This document shows, piece after piece, positions 23,682 to 34,058 of a stretch of 64,000 nt of DNA. The notes below the pieces were generated by a model. That model was not told where the DNA came from, did no database searches, and worked only from the letters and a program-made list of their open reading frames with translations. The position numbers and the translations under genes were made by a program. Source of the stretch: Ornithodoros turicata (taxonomy: Eukaryota > Arthropoda > Arachnida > Ixodida > Argasidae); assembly GCF_037126465.1 (NCBI RefSeq), contig NC_088209.1, forward strand, positions 5,783,947-5,847,946, given 5' to 3'. Position 1 is the stretch's first letter, and every line of letters begins with the position of its first letter.

Positions 23682-23965
23682 TGAAAGATGAAAGTCACTG
23701 AAAAGTTAGCCAGCTGTAGGAGTCGAACCCACATCTTCTGGATTAACCGGTCCAGTGCTCTTACCAACTGAGCTAAGCTAACACGCCTGAAAGGAGGATG
23801 AGTGAAAGGGGGTGGCTGGTTTGTCCCTTTAGATGACGCACCCTGGAAGTCGCTGGGAAGGCGTGCTAGCTTAGCTCAATTGGTAGAGCTCTGGACCAGT
23901 CATCCAGATGTGGGTTCGACTCCTACAGCTGGCTAACCTTTTCAGTGTCTTTCATCGTTCAGTTT
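23682..23965. mobile_element. Foldback element with tRNA-like inverted arms
   Basis: The left arm (minus strand) and right arm (+ strand, from about 23862) are inverted copies of the tRNA-like unit also seen at 20581. They share the outer sequence GATGAAAGTCACTGAAAA and the B-box-like GGGTTCGACTCC. The spacer contains CTGGTTTGTCCCTTTAGATGA. The right-arm anticodon loop reads CCAGTCA (anticodon AGT). The left arm has an 8-nt loop, which a real tRNA would not. The palindrome could extrude as a hairpin with two tRNA-like tips. Confidence 0.75.
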
Positions 23966-24418
23966 TGCCAGTTCTCCCGGAGAATTCGGGACAGAAGGAG
24001 CAGCCGAATCATAACTGAGCCAGGGGCAGTGATTTTTGAGAACCCCGCGTAGCGGAGTAGCAGACATAATTTCTCTGGACCAGTCAGCGAGCTTGGCCCC
24101 TGTAGCATCAGCATGAGGTCCCACACGGATCACAGGCTTGTACTTCTCTCCGCCACTGTCGCGCTCGGTCGCTTTTTGCGGCATACTTTAAATTCAATCT
24201 CCGCGATAATTATGACTCTGTGGTGCGAATTAGTTTTTACGGTGCATCTTACTGGCCTACCTAACAGTTTTATACAAAGAAAAGAGTGTGTTGAAATCGA
24301 CTTCTGCGTTGCTTTAATGTGTGGACCCTCCAAACTTGAGCTCAACCCCCCTTGTGGCATTCCAATACCACTGCTGACAACGTTCTGTAACTGCGCAAAA
24401 CTACGCAATAAAATATAT

Positions 24419-24424
24419 TTTATT
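24419..24424 (-). terminator. Probable polyadenylation signal of PARPBP
   Basis: AATAAA on the minus strand (TTTATT on the +) lies about 150 bp past the PARPBP stop. It is the nearest canonical signal downstream. Confidence 0.5.
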
Positions 24425-24573
24425 GATTATTAACTACACGGCAGTCTATAGGGATACCGTGCAGCCTCAACGTCGCAGCATGCAAGTAATAACTGCAATG
24501 TGTCTCAGACTCGTGCTTACAATGTGCTCATTGCGCGCTAGAGTGCCTCATAAGAAGCCGTACGCTTCCTTTC

Positions 24574-26358
24574 TCATCGTTTCATAAAATAAGTTGTGAT
24601 CGCATTCTGGTTGCTCGACTTGTCCACTTTCTTCTTCGCACTTTTGACGCCCTGCCTCGATTTCTTCGCGACTCCGTTGATCTCTGAAAGTATACTTCTC
24701 TTGACAGCCTTTGTCTTGGCCTCAGCCTTTTGCAGTGGCTTACTGCTTTCGTTTGTCTTTTCATCTATCTTCTCAATTCTCTTTGGTGTCACATCCGCGC
24801 ATTCTGTACCCTTGCGTTCCACGTCTGCAGTTCCCCCGGTACCCTCCGCGCACTCTACTTCCAGGTTGCTCGTTGTCCGGAACGCAGACACTTTCCTGTC
24901 CGCTTTCAACTGCTCGATCCGCGCACTGAGAGGCCTGTCCCACTCTTCGTCCACGCTGTCGAGGTCCGGGTCCGGCGTCTTAAAGTAAGCCAACATTGCC
25001 GGAACGTTGAGCGGCGTTCCTTCGTGTTTGGGGAAATAGAAGAGGTTCGACAGGTCGCAGTATATCTGACGCGTGGACATAAAGTCCGAAATGTTACGCA
25101 GCGTGCACATAGCCTCCTTTCCCACAATGTCCGTGCCCTCCTGTTTATCCGCGGGATCGAATGAGGACGACAGCGCCGTAGCGAGTTTGAGCAGCTCGTT
25201 CTTGAAGGGAAGCACAGAGTTCCAGTCCAGGCCGAATCCTTTGGAATTCCGGATCCGAGCAAAAATGATGCCGATGACTTTCTTTACGGCGTCGTCTTCT
25301 TTTTCCTCTTCAATGACGGTTTGAAGCTTGTGAAGGAGGTCGACAAAGTCTGCTAGACCGCAAACGTACTGGCTGAGCGGGCTGTCGTCGTCTGCGCAAT
25401 TTCCACCCAGCCTGAGTCGTAGTACGTACGAGATGGCGCACTGGCACATGGGCATGGATTTTTGGAGGGACACGCGTTTCAACTGCGTGAATGCATCGTG
25501 AGGTAATTGGACTAAAGGTGATGCCATTGTGGTAGCCAGGGCGAGCTCGTCGCGACTGTTGAGCAGAACGCGGATGATGGCGTTGATGACGCACACCAAG
25601 TATTCCCCCGTTCGAGAACTGGGAAGTTCGCTGGTGACTGGCTCGTTCGCGTCCGCAAGAGTGTCAATCGCGATTTCTTCCGAGTAAACGTCGATCTTGG
25701 CGTCTTTGGCGTTTTCATCCAGACTCATGTCGAGTGGGACTTCTACGTGGATCTGTTGCAGCGTGTCATCGCCGAGGAAGACCTTGAGACATTCTTTGAT
25801 GTAGTTGGTACGACGTGGCCCGTAAATAAGGTAATTCCTGTCGCGGACGAAATTGCGCACCACATCGTAGGCCTCCACGGTTTCCTTGAACTTTCGCAAC
25901 ACGTCCCACTGGTTCACTGCATTTGAGTGGTCCAGAAATGAGACGTACTCTTGCACGAATATTTCATCTGTGTTCGTAGCATCGTCGAGGTGGCGAATGT
26001 ACTTGTTGTGAGCGCAAATCACTTCAACTGCAGTAGCAGAGAACTCGGCTCTGGTGTTGTAGTTGACACGGGCAGTGCACAGTTGCAGCGCTTGATAATG
26101 TTCGTTAACGCTCAGAGCGGTTGTGCGCCAGCTCGTGAAACGGCTGAAACGCCTCAGAGTATCAAGCACGAATCCAAGCAACGTACGGCTCGTCAGGTCC
26201 TCAACAGCGCTCTCAGTGCGCAATTCCAATACTTCGTTGCCATTACCGAGCTTCTCTTTGACGTAGTTGAGCACGTTACCGTGCGCTGACACATCATCTG
26301 TTAACCACAGAAAGAGTCGAGGTCGTCCCTCCGGCGAATGCGTTGAGTTTTCAGGCAT
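24574..26358 (-). CDS. PARPBP/PARI homologue (PCNA-interacting partner), intronless
   Basis: The predicted 594-residue protein matches PARI, the PCNA-associated anti-recombinase that uses SUMO-PCNA and RAD51 contacts to restrain homologous recombination at forks. The clearest block is VCVINAIIRVLLNSRDELAL, followed by DAFTQLKRVSLQK and the LGG/LSQYVCGLADFVD region. The C-terminus is K/S-rich with NLS-like clusters and ends in QNAITTYFMKR, a canonical PIP box (QxxIxxYF, about residues 584-591). The start is the first ATG, at 26358, with a good context (ACCATGC). Thirty more open codons lie upstream but begin with GTG. Human PARI is similar in length from memory. No intron interrupts the frame, and it is intact, unlike the repeats around it. 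It stands alone, with no cotranscribed neighbour evident. Confidence 0.9.
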   Translation of the reverse strand: MPENSTHSPEGRPRLFLWLTDDVSAHGNVLNYVKEKLGNGNEVLELRTESAVEDLTSRTLLGFVLDTLRRFSRFTSWRTTALSVNEHYQALQLCTARVNYNTRAEFSATAVEVICAHNKYIRHLDDATNTDEIFVQEYVSFLDHSNAVNQWDVLRKFKETVEAYDVVRNFVRDRNYLIYGPRRTNYIKECLKVFLGDDTLQQIHVEVPLDMSLDENAKDAKIDVYSEEIAIDTLADANEPVTSELPSSRTGEYLVCVINAIIRVLLNSRDELALATTMASPLVQLPHDAFTQLKRVSLQKSMPMCQCAISYVLRLRLGGNCADDDSPLSQYVCGLADFVDLLHKLQTVIEEEKEDDAVKKVIGIIFARIRNSKGFGLDWNSVLPFKNELLKLATALSSSFDPADKQEGTDIVGKEAMCTLRNISDFMSTRQIYCDLSNLFYFPKHEGTPLNVPAMLAYFKTPDPDLDSVDEEWDRPLSARIEQLKADRKVSAFRTTSNLEVECAEGTGGTADVERKGTECADVTPKRIEKIDEKTNESSKPLQKAEAKTKAVKRSILSEINGVAKKSRQGVKSAKKKVDKSSNQNAITTYFMKR

Positions 26359-28079
26359 GGTTGCTTTCACAATGTACTTGTCAACAGTGCCGCCGGAGCA
26401 GCCAGCTGCACTTATGTTTTTGAATCGAGGAGGGAGAAAATGGCGCACGTTGCCAGACGAAGGCGTTACAACTCAGATAACGGTCACGCGAGACCTGGCG
26501 CCATCTACGATCTCGAATGCGAAATTTCAAATCGAAGAGGCGACCCCTTTTATGTGTACGGCTGCTATACATTCCTTACGTGGACCCGACAGGCGCACGG
26601 ATAACCAACATTTTCGTTGCCTTTCGGCATCGAAAAGACCCTGGGGATCATCTAGGGCAGGTAGGTTCGGTTCTCTATCTCGACAAGAAATCGTACGTTG
26701 GCGATCCAGCAGACGCCTGCAACTCTGGAGGGGTGGGTGAACCTTGCATGGGAAAACGAAGCGGAGGTGTCCTTTCTATAGGTGTTACGTGTAGAAAGTT
26801 TGACGGAAGATCAAAATTTTGCGACTAAGATGTGCTAGAACGGTGTGCAAGGTACGAATCACCGTGCGGCTATTTTCGAAGGTGCAGGCGCAAGCTTTAC
26901 GTCTTGACATAGGTGCACGAGCGCCAGGCCTTCCGGAAACATGTCTTGCGATCTCCTGTCAAAGCTCTCACGAAAATAAGGGGTGGGGGGTATTTCCGTG
27001 AAATCACGCAGTGATAGCGTACATGCTTTTACGTACGTCTACGTGCGCGTGCTCGTTGCCACTCTTCAGCTAGTGGACGAATGCCAATGCACAGGATTGG
27101 ATCCGATCGCCTTTCGAGTTTTTTTGTGTTTACTTTTTCCGAGATGGTAAACATGTCCAAGACACCTACCACATGACGGCTAACTAAATGCGTCGAATTG
27201 GCAAGGGTTAGGTCTATAAAATCGGCGAAAACGTAGGCCGATACAAATGAATGACCTGACAAGCGATACCCTGTCGTCTGAAGGATGCGTTCGATTATTT
27301 GAAACGTGCGTGCTTAGATAGCTGTATTGTTATCTCGTATTTTTCCCCTTCCTGTACTTCTCATCTGTGAAAGCGTCTGTTTTCCTGACTCATAAAAGTG
27401 TGCTGCGAGGTCGCGTCCAGCCAGGTTAATGCGTACGTGGATAATATTCGCTTCATTCTCCCATTCAGCAAACAGGCTCCGTTCTTTTTCCGCTTGATGA
27501 TTTCCAACATAAATTATATTTTTATTGGTTTGTTTGTTTATTTATTTATATATTTATTTGTGTACGTGTGTAGATCTGGCCAAGAGATATGTAACTCCCA
27601 CTGTTCTGCTTTATGTGCGGGGTGCAGGCCACAGGTAAACAACAAGGTCCGCATAGCAGCACTGATTTTTCCACTTCAGTCTAGTTCTTGTTCGTTCGAA
27701 CTACGGGGTTTTCCACGATCTACATTTTGTAATAAGACAGACTTTATGAAAGTACTAAAATGAGCTTGAGAGCTCAACCATATGGTGGAGGGCGCAACAG
27801 TTGCTCGGAGATAGTAGCAAAATTCCATTATGCCCACTTTCCTTACGATAAATCGTAAAGACGAAGAAGAAGAAAAACGCCGTTTCTCGGAGCGGTGCAA
27901 ACACAGAAAAAAAAAAAAAGTATTTTCTTTTCTTTTTCTCGAGGTACGGCCCTTTCCGATGCTTAAATGGGGATGTTGGCCCCTCTGCACGCTGAGGGCT
28001 ATAATCATAGAACGAACTGTAATTTTAATTTACTTTTAGTCTATTATTTTATTTGTTTAATACAAACTGTTGTTCCCAG
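26359..28079. other. PARPBP upstream region, no gene recognised
   Basis: The first 150 bp contains the probable PARPBP promoter and 5' UTR, including a GAAAATGGCGC motif (about 26437-26447, + strand) like a YY1-type site. A TTTA-rich stretch lies at 27516-27560. Nothing else is supportable. Confidence 0.35.
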
Positions 28080-28702
28080 TTGTCTGTCGCGCCATGAAAG
28101 ACATCAGTCATCCATGGTTACAACAAGGCCTTGCTGTTGCAGATCATGTTATGCAGGGCGCGTTCTGCTTTGACAGTGCACCTCTGTCGTTGCAATCGTT
28201 CCCAAAGAGAGAGAGAGAAAAAAAAAGGGGATTCTGCTGTATGTTATTATTTTTCCTGTCGACATGAAGTCTGCAGGTGTGGTTTTGTGACCGATCGCTC
28301 GGTTCTTATTATTTTTCTGCATCATTTTGTTTCTCGGCATGTTTCTCTTTCTCACATTTATTCCAAATAGAAATTGCCAAACTGTCAGAAAACTCATTTT
28401 CACATTCACAAAGCGTCGTATGCGCAGTGAGATTAGTTGAGACAGAAATAGAATACGAAGGGCGGAGGGGAAACGTTTCTTTTTTTTTTTTTTTTTTTGC
28501 GGCGCGGACAATTGCTCACCTTACATTTGCTCACCACAGTCTGAAGCTGAGACTGGACATTTGCTCATCCCCGTTCTAGTTCACCATGAACCCACCCTGA
28601 CGGTTTCATAATTTATTTTCATCTTTTCCACTGCGTGACACAGTGCATGATAATAAGTGTCGTATTTTTTCAAATCACAATTTTATTTTGTGAATCTTTT
28701 AG

Positions 28703-28817
28703 AACCGTCCGACAGCTGCTAAAAGAACACCTTCGGTCTTGCATTGGTGAAGTAATGGCTTCGATAACGCAAATTATGACAGTCTTAGATGCTGTCAAGC
28801 GTTTTGGCCCTTTATAG
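28703..28817 (+). CDS. Possible orphan 3' exon, low confidence
   Basis: An acceptor-like TGTGAATCTTTTAG is followed by 38 open codons (RQLLKEHLRSCIGEVMASIT...) that end in TAG at 28815-28817. The composition is amphipathic-helix-like rather than repeat-like. No family is recognised. A possible upstream exon at 28080-28238 does not join it in phase, and no AATAAA was seen close by. It could be chance. Confidence 0.18.
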
Positions 28818-29069
28818 CCGTGGGCACAGCTCGCTTTGCTTTGTTGTTCGGAGGTATTGAACTCAAAATTTTGGTCGGGCATCTGTGTGGCACTGATTTT
28901 CCAAGAAGCGGGGAAATAAGGGCGGATGAAAAACCTTCCAGTGCTCTCATCTGTACATTGAGTACTAGAACGAAGAACAGCACCTCACAAAAACCATACA
29001 CAAATCAGCTATGGAGTCATCCGAGAGAATATAACGATAACCTTTCCTGCGTCTCACCAAATCACCATA

Positions 29070-29956
29070 CGGGGTGTCCCAGAAAACGTATCATTGAATG
29101 ATAATAATAATAATTAAAAAATTACAGCACCTGGAATCATGCGGTCGATGCACTTGTTCGTTCATACGTAGTTTTTGCCACCTCATGATGTGAATCTCAT
29201 GTGACGTCAGTTTAATTATGCAGATTTTTGCGAACTGAACTCTGAAGTTTACGAAGTAAAGATCACTTTTTTACTCCACCAATGTGAAGAGCGTGCCGAA
29301 TTTACTCGAATCCACGATAATAATTGACACGTATATTGAGATTCTATACCATCGGAAAAAATAGCCGAACAGCATGCCTTTCGGAGCACCCCGAGCATAG
29401 CGCGCGACTTTTCCAGCGCAATCGCTCTCAGTCCGACGATAGGGGGTTGTAAACCTATCCCACAGAGTGATAGTTGAAAAAGTGACAGTTCCTGAAAATG
29501 GGAAAGCGAAGGCATGATCCCAGCGGAAGCCAGATGCGGTAAGCCATGTCTCTGTTATGTCTTTCTGCTATACCGGTGTGGGCTGGGTTTCGAACCTCCT
29601 TTCGTCGGACTGACAATTGCGCTGAAGAATTCGTCGCGCGCTTTGCACCGGTTGCCGCGTAAATCATGATGTTCGGCTATTTTTTCCTGTGGGATAGCTC
29701 CTCAATATACCTATCAATTATCATGGATATGAGTAAATTCAGCACGCTCTTCACATTGGTAGGGCAAAAAAGCGACCTTTACATGGTAAATTTCAGAGTT
29801 CAGTTCGCAAGAATTTACGTAATTAAACTTGCGTTACATGACAGTCACGTCAGGAGGTGTCAAAACCTAGTAAGAACAAATGCCGTTAACAGCATGATTC
29901 TAAGTGGCGTAGTTTTTTTTATTATAATTCAGTGGCACGTTTTCTGGGACACCCTG
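29070..29956. mobile_element. TA-flanked snapback element with CAGGGTGTCCCAG-type ends
   Basis: This 887-bp element is almost a perfect palindrome, with arms of about 430 bp. The ends are CGGGGTGTCCCAGAAAACGT and ACGTTTTCTGGGACACCCTG. TA occurs at 29068-29069 and 29957-29958. Shared internal blocks include GCGAACTGAACTCTGAA, CCAATGTGAAGAGCGTGC and AAAAAATAGCCGAACA. No coding capacity. The TA target suggests a Tc1-mariner-like mobiliser, but this is inferred. Confidence 0.8.
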
Positions 29957-30369
29957 TATAGCTATCTGTTGAAGCATACTGTTACAAGAAATAATGATAA
30001 TAAATAATTTTATTCCCCCTTCCTCTAACGCACATCAAAGTACGTATGTTCTCCTGCGGCAAACATTTTGCTGTTATACTGTGCCAATAAACACGGCACA
30101 TGTAAAAAAAAAAAAAAAAGAAAAAACTTTGTGAGCATTTGTCCGACCTTAGTCTTTAGGACGGCGAGCAGGCGTACTGGGTCTATGGTTTTGAAAATCT
30201 CGGTAAAATCTCGCCAAGTACGGTAGTGACGGGGAAAGTATTACAAATAAAGTATTAAGTACACGCAAAAATATGTATTTAAAGTTTAAATGCAGTAAAT
30301 AGTCCGGTCAGTGCTAGCTACCTTAAGTAACTCAGCATAAAGTAGTGAGAAATGTACTTGAAGTGCGTA

Positions 30370-30574
30370 TTAAGCACCCTCAGATACAACTGATACGCAC
30401 CTAAACATATCGTGATGCACTCACAAAATATCATCCACAATGGCAAAATAAATAAATAAATAAATGAAGCCCTATACGCAGCAGATACGGGAAAGCGTAA
30501 GCGCGAATATTTTACGTGTCTAAGTATGTCGTCTTCCGCGGTGGGTAGGTGGTTAAGCACCCTCAGATACAACT
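30370..30574. repeat. Inserted segment bounded by a 22-bp direct repeat
   Basis: TTAAGCACCCTCAGATACAACT (22 bp) occurs at 30370-30391 and again at 30553-30574. Between them lies a 161-bp segment whose core (30403-30550) is duplicated about 950 bp away at 31353-31497. The surrounding 30240-30660 has AAGTATT/TACTTTAA motifs like a hAT-type subterminal region. Confidence 0.6.
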
Positions 30575-31352
30575 TTATTAGTACTTCTAGTATACAACTT
30601 CAAGTATTACTTGAAGTAAGGTAAAGAAACCCCAGAAGGTACTTTAAAGTACCGTGTACCGCAAGAACTGCCTATCACTGATGAATGCTGAAACACCCTG
30701 CTTGAATGTATACATGTACACACGACACACATGACGTGTTTGCATACGTTGAATCAGTAAAAACGCCTACGTGAGTCCAGCCATCGTCGCAACGTTATTT
30801 GCGTGACACCACTCATTCGTCTGAAACGTTATTATATATATATACGTCTTTGATTTTGTTTTCCCAGGCGTATCGGTATTGTTTGGCACACATATCATAA
30901 AACAGCTTTATGGGCCCAGTTACCGTGTCCCATATGGATGGCGCCAGGCCGCATTGGCTTTGTCCGTATATACGACGGCCACATGCAGCAACGCTCACGT
31001 AAGGAAACACTCGAGTAAAGTTGATCCTCCCTTCGCGGGTGTCGATTGAGTTTTCATCTCTACTGGGCGTCACTCGCTCCGAGAGCAGGATAAATGCAAC
31101 ACGACTGTCATCCATTGACCCGTTCGTCAGCGAAAACGCTTTATCCACTCGATTTATTATTAGCGATGCCGTGCACAACTGCGTTTAGAATCGGAGGGGG
31201 AGCCTCATCTGGGGGTTACGTCAGGCATTCATACACTTACATTCTCAGACGAGCTATATCTCTGTCAGTGCGGGATGTGCACTGAGAGTAGGGCGTATGA
31301 GCGGGGATATGTTCCACCCACCTACAAATCTCCTAATGCGCCCTGCCCCCTA

Positions 31353-31497
31353 AAACATATCGCGATGCACTCACAAAATATCATCCACAATGGCAAAATA
31401 AATAAATAAATAAAGCCCTACACGCAGCAGATACGGGAAAGCGTAAGCGCGAATATTTTACGTGTCTAAGTATGTCGTCTTCCGCGGTGGGTAGGTG
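31353..31497. repeat. Second copy of the 30403-30550 segment
   Basis: It is near-identical to the first copy, with an (AATA)n tract one unit shorter and a few substitutions. It is in the same orientation and ends at the same GTAGGTG. It lacks the 22-bp flanking repeats. Confidence 0.7.
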
Positions 31498-31533
31498 TTT
31501 TCGCAGCATCAGTGCACAGGCGAGGGTTTCAAG

Positions 31534-32101
31534 CACCGTAATTTCACGTGTATTAGCCGCGGCTTATGCGCAATTTTTTTTTCTCACGGGCGCTCTGCGG
31601 CTTATCCACCAGTGTGGCTTATCTGATGACTATTTTGCCCTGGTATTTTCTTCATACGCCGGTTTTAACGAAAGTGCCTCTGGAACAGCACCAGCCTGCA
31701 AATGCACAAACAATGCGTAACAGGGGCGCGTGCAGGGCCGCGTAGACTGACCTTCCTGGTGCCTTCCCTCAAGCAACTTTAACGAAAGTGGTGACAGTGA
31801 TTCTGTCTTCTGGAAGGCCACTGACCTGTCGATCCATATAAGCACACAACAAGGGTACAATCCGATCATGGTTGAACACTAGAATTGACCACCTTTGTTG
31901 TACACCATGCCGATCCCGGAGTATGGGCCACAGGGCTTATGGCCTTCTCTATGGTCTCCTTTGTCGCACAAATCAGTCGCGTCGTATTGCCCGCGGCTTA
32001 TCCGCGAGTGCGGCTTATCTGTCGGAAAATTTTCAAAATATCCCTAAAAACGGGTCCTGCGGCTTATCTGCGGTGCGGCTTATACCCGTGAAATTACGGT
32101 G
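31534..32101. mobile_element. MITE with CACCGTAATTTCACG terminal inverted repeats
   Basis: The 568-bp element starts CACCGTAATTTCACG and ends CGTGAAATTACGGTG. Both ends are followed inward by repeated 'GCGGCTTAT' motifs (for example GCCGCGGCTTATGCGC and GCGGCTTATCTGCGG). No target duplication longer than AG was found and no protein is encoded. A truncated relative lies at 15264. Confidence 0.7.
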
Positions 32102-32380
32102 AGCGGAGTTGACCTACCCCGAAGAAAAAGTGTGGTTACCAAATGCCCCGTATGGTTACCTTGGTTCACACACTCCTACACTGTTAAAGCTGATCGTGTT
32201 GTTGTCGGCCTCACAGAGGTCGGCAATGTCGCAACTGACACCCTGGGCCGACTTCTAACGGAACCGAGCCGACATATGTCTGAAGGTGTCTGAGGAAAAC
32301 CCAGGAAAAAGTGGAGGAGGTGCTGGTGATGATGGTGAAAGAGCTCGCCGTTGTCGATCGACCTCACATAGGTAGGCAGC

Positions 32381-32661
32381 AGAACTTCACCGCATAACAC
32401 GCTCTTAGCCAACCGCTATCCCGAATGAGGTCGTTCTGCCCCCAGATTGGTTCAACACGGGAGGCATAACCCCTCTCTAGGACACTCATGCGGTTATGGG
32501 AGTCGTTCAAAATAGACGTACGCCCCGTGCTTTCCACTTATGCGGTTCATAATTGGCACAAAAATGGCGTACGCTTCCCGTTTCTAGCAAATCGGGGAAG
32601 AGAACGATGTCACTCGAGATGACGCTTGGCTATAGGATAGTGTGCCATGCGATGTGTGATG
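32381..32661. mobile_element. GAACTTCACCGCATAGCAC foldback MITE, copy 1 (diverged)
   Basis: The left end AGAACTTCACCGCATAACACG has a diverged inverse near 32640-32661. The inner parts (AACACGGGAGGC / GCTTCCCGTTTCTAGC) are inverted copies of each other. It belongs to the family at 40029, 40451, 40714, 45434, 52397 and 61651. Confidence 0.6.
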
Positions 32662-32705
32662 TGTGTGTCAATGGCTGCGTCAGCTCCAAGAAAAAGTTCG
32701 AACGC

Positions 32706-32827
32706 GTTTCCGTTTCTGTGTCCGGTAATGGAGGACATAGTGGTAGGCGTTTCCGTTTCCGTTATCGTTACCATCTTCAATTTCGGTAATACACCGTTTC
32801 TGTTTCCGTCACCATTACCCTTCCCTG
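32706..32827. repeat. Truncated right end of the CAGGGAAGGGTAAC hAT-like MITE
   Basis: It matches the last about 120 bp of the element at 21364-22154, with the GTTTCCGTTATCGTTACCAT motif, and ends ATTACCCTTCCCTG. The left part is missing. Confidence 0.65.
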
Positions 32828-32919
32828 CTCAAAAGTCTGAATGCATCGTTTCTTTCTTCCTTTTATTTCATCATATTACAATTGACAATTGCCAAAAACT
32901 GTGTGGTCCCTTAGCTTAT

Positions 32920-33386
32920 GCTAGTAGAACTCGCTCGTAGAACTCATCTTGGAGGCCATCAATGCCAGGGCACAGTCCGCTCGTCATTGAGGAGACAGCT
33001 GCATAAACCTCATGTCCACATGCTCCATTTTTTTTCGCCGGAAGTGGTCACTCTCGGCTTACAACAGGCTCGTCCTAAGGTGACTCTTGGTAATGGGCCG
33101 TGCAATGCTCACGCATTGCTTCCTGAATGACACCTGGATCAGAGAGAATGGAGTCGTCAACTGACCGGAGCTCTGTGATTCCTAAGTCCGGATTTTCCGC
33201 CACATAGCGCTCGAGTAGCACACGGGAGCAATATGCCTCCCGACACCGGCGCACCACCTTGCGTTGCGCTATACGAATTTGCGCCAGGACCATGTTCAGA
33301 GAGACGTCCTCGATGTCGGACACAGATTCAGGACTGTGTGAGTCAGGGTGGCCAAGCACAGATGAGAGCTGCCCAAACGGCGTCAT
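32920..33386 (-). pseudogene. LINE reverse transcriptase N-terminal fragment
   Basis: On the minus strand a 5' frame (33075-33386) precedes, after a frame change, a segment near 32930-32990 with the CPGIDGLQDEFYERV motif. This is the start of the RT domain in many LINEs (PGxDGx..EFY). It is truncated on both sides and not functional. Confidence 0.55.
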
Positions 33387-33975
33387 CCAGCTTCAGAGCC
33401 TCCTAGTGACTAGGCCCAAAATCGGGCGCGGAACAGACATCTTCTAGGTCGTTTTTAATTTGATTTTCGTTGTTTAGTTTCGTTTCGTCGTTTTGTATTG
33501 CGAACTGTACGATGGGACAAGCGTAAGCTTGCCCACATCACGGTTTTAAACGTGTCTCGTGAGAACGCCATCTCCATGTTTACCAATCTTTACAAAGAAT
33601 CGTGTGGAAGAGCGCAGTGAAGTACGGCTGCTGACAGCCTTTAATTTTGAGGGTGTGCAACGACGGTGTGGACGGGTCCACAAAAGGCAGTCGAGCAGAC
33701 CGAGGTGGAACGCCCTTAACGATTGCTCCGTTGTTCCTGCATGTTACCTTCGCAGGCTGAGGAATCAGTTGTAGTGCGCAACCATATGATAAAAATACAC
33801 TAATACAGATAACGCCTCAGAAGCCACAAAAACAATAAGTAAAATGTTTGTTTTACAAGCATGAGACTATAAACACGAGATTATCATCATGTACTGAAAC
33901 GCGGAGATTCACAAAATAAATAATTTTAGATACTTCGAGAGCTCCTACAGGAGTGTTGGCTAAAGACCAAAAACC

Positions 33976-34058
33976 TAACGATGAAAGTCACTGAAAAGGT
34001 TAGCCAGCTGGTAGCCTGTAGGACTAACCTTTTCAGTGACTTTCATCTTCCATCGTTA
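33976..34058. repeat. Minimal hairpin copy of the tRNA-like foldback element
   Basis: Only the outer parts remain. The sequence TAACGATGAAAGTCACTGAA at the left is answered by TTTTCAGTGACTTTCATC at the right, with a spacer of about 20 bp, so the whole 83 bp can form one hairpin. The tRNA-like core has been deleted. Confidence 0.7.

Noticed and set aside
26359..26448. N-terminal extension of 30 residues on PARPBP
   Set aside because: The extension begins at a GTG codon. The first ATG in the frame, with a good context, is at 26358.
28080..28238. Possible exon upstream of the 28703 candidate, with a good TTGTTCCCAG acceptor and a GTATGT donor
   Set aside because: The end phase (one base left over) does not fit the start phase of the 28703 exon, and the frame runs through a (GA)n/poly-A stretch. 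No family was recognised.
30402..31497. LTR retrotransposon bounded by the 150-bp direct duplication
   Set aside because: The repeats do not begin TG or end CA, have no primer site, and no coding sequence lies between them.
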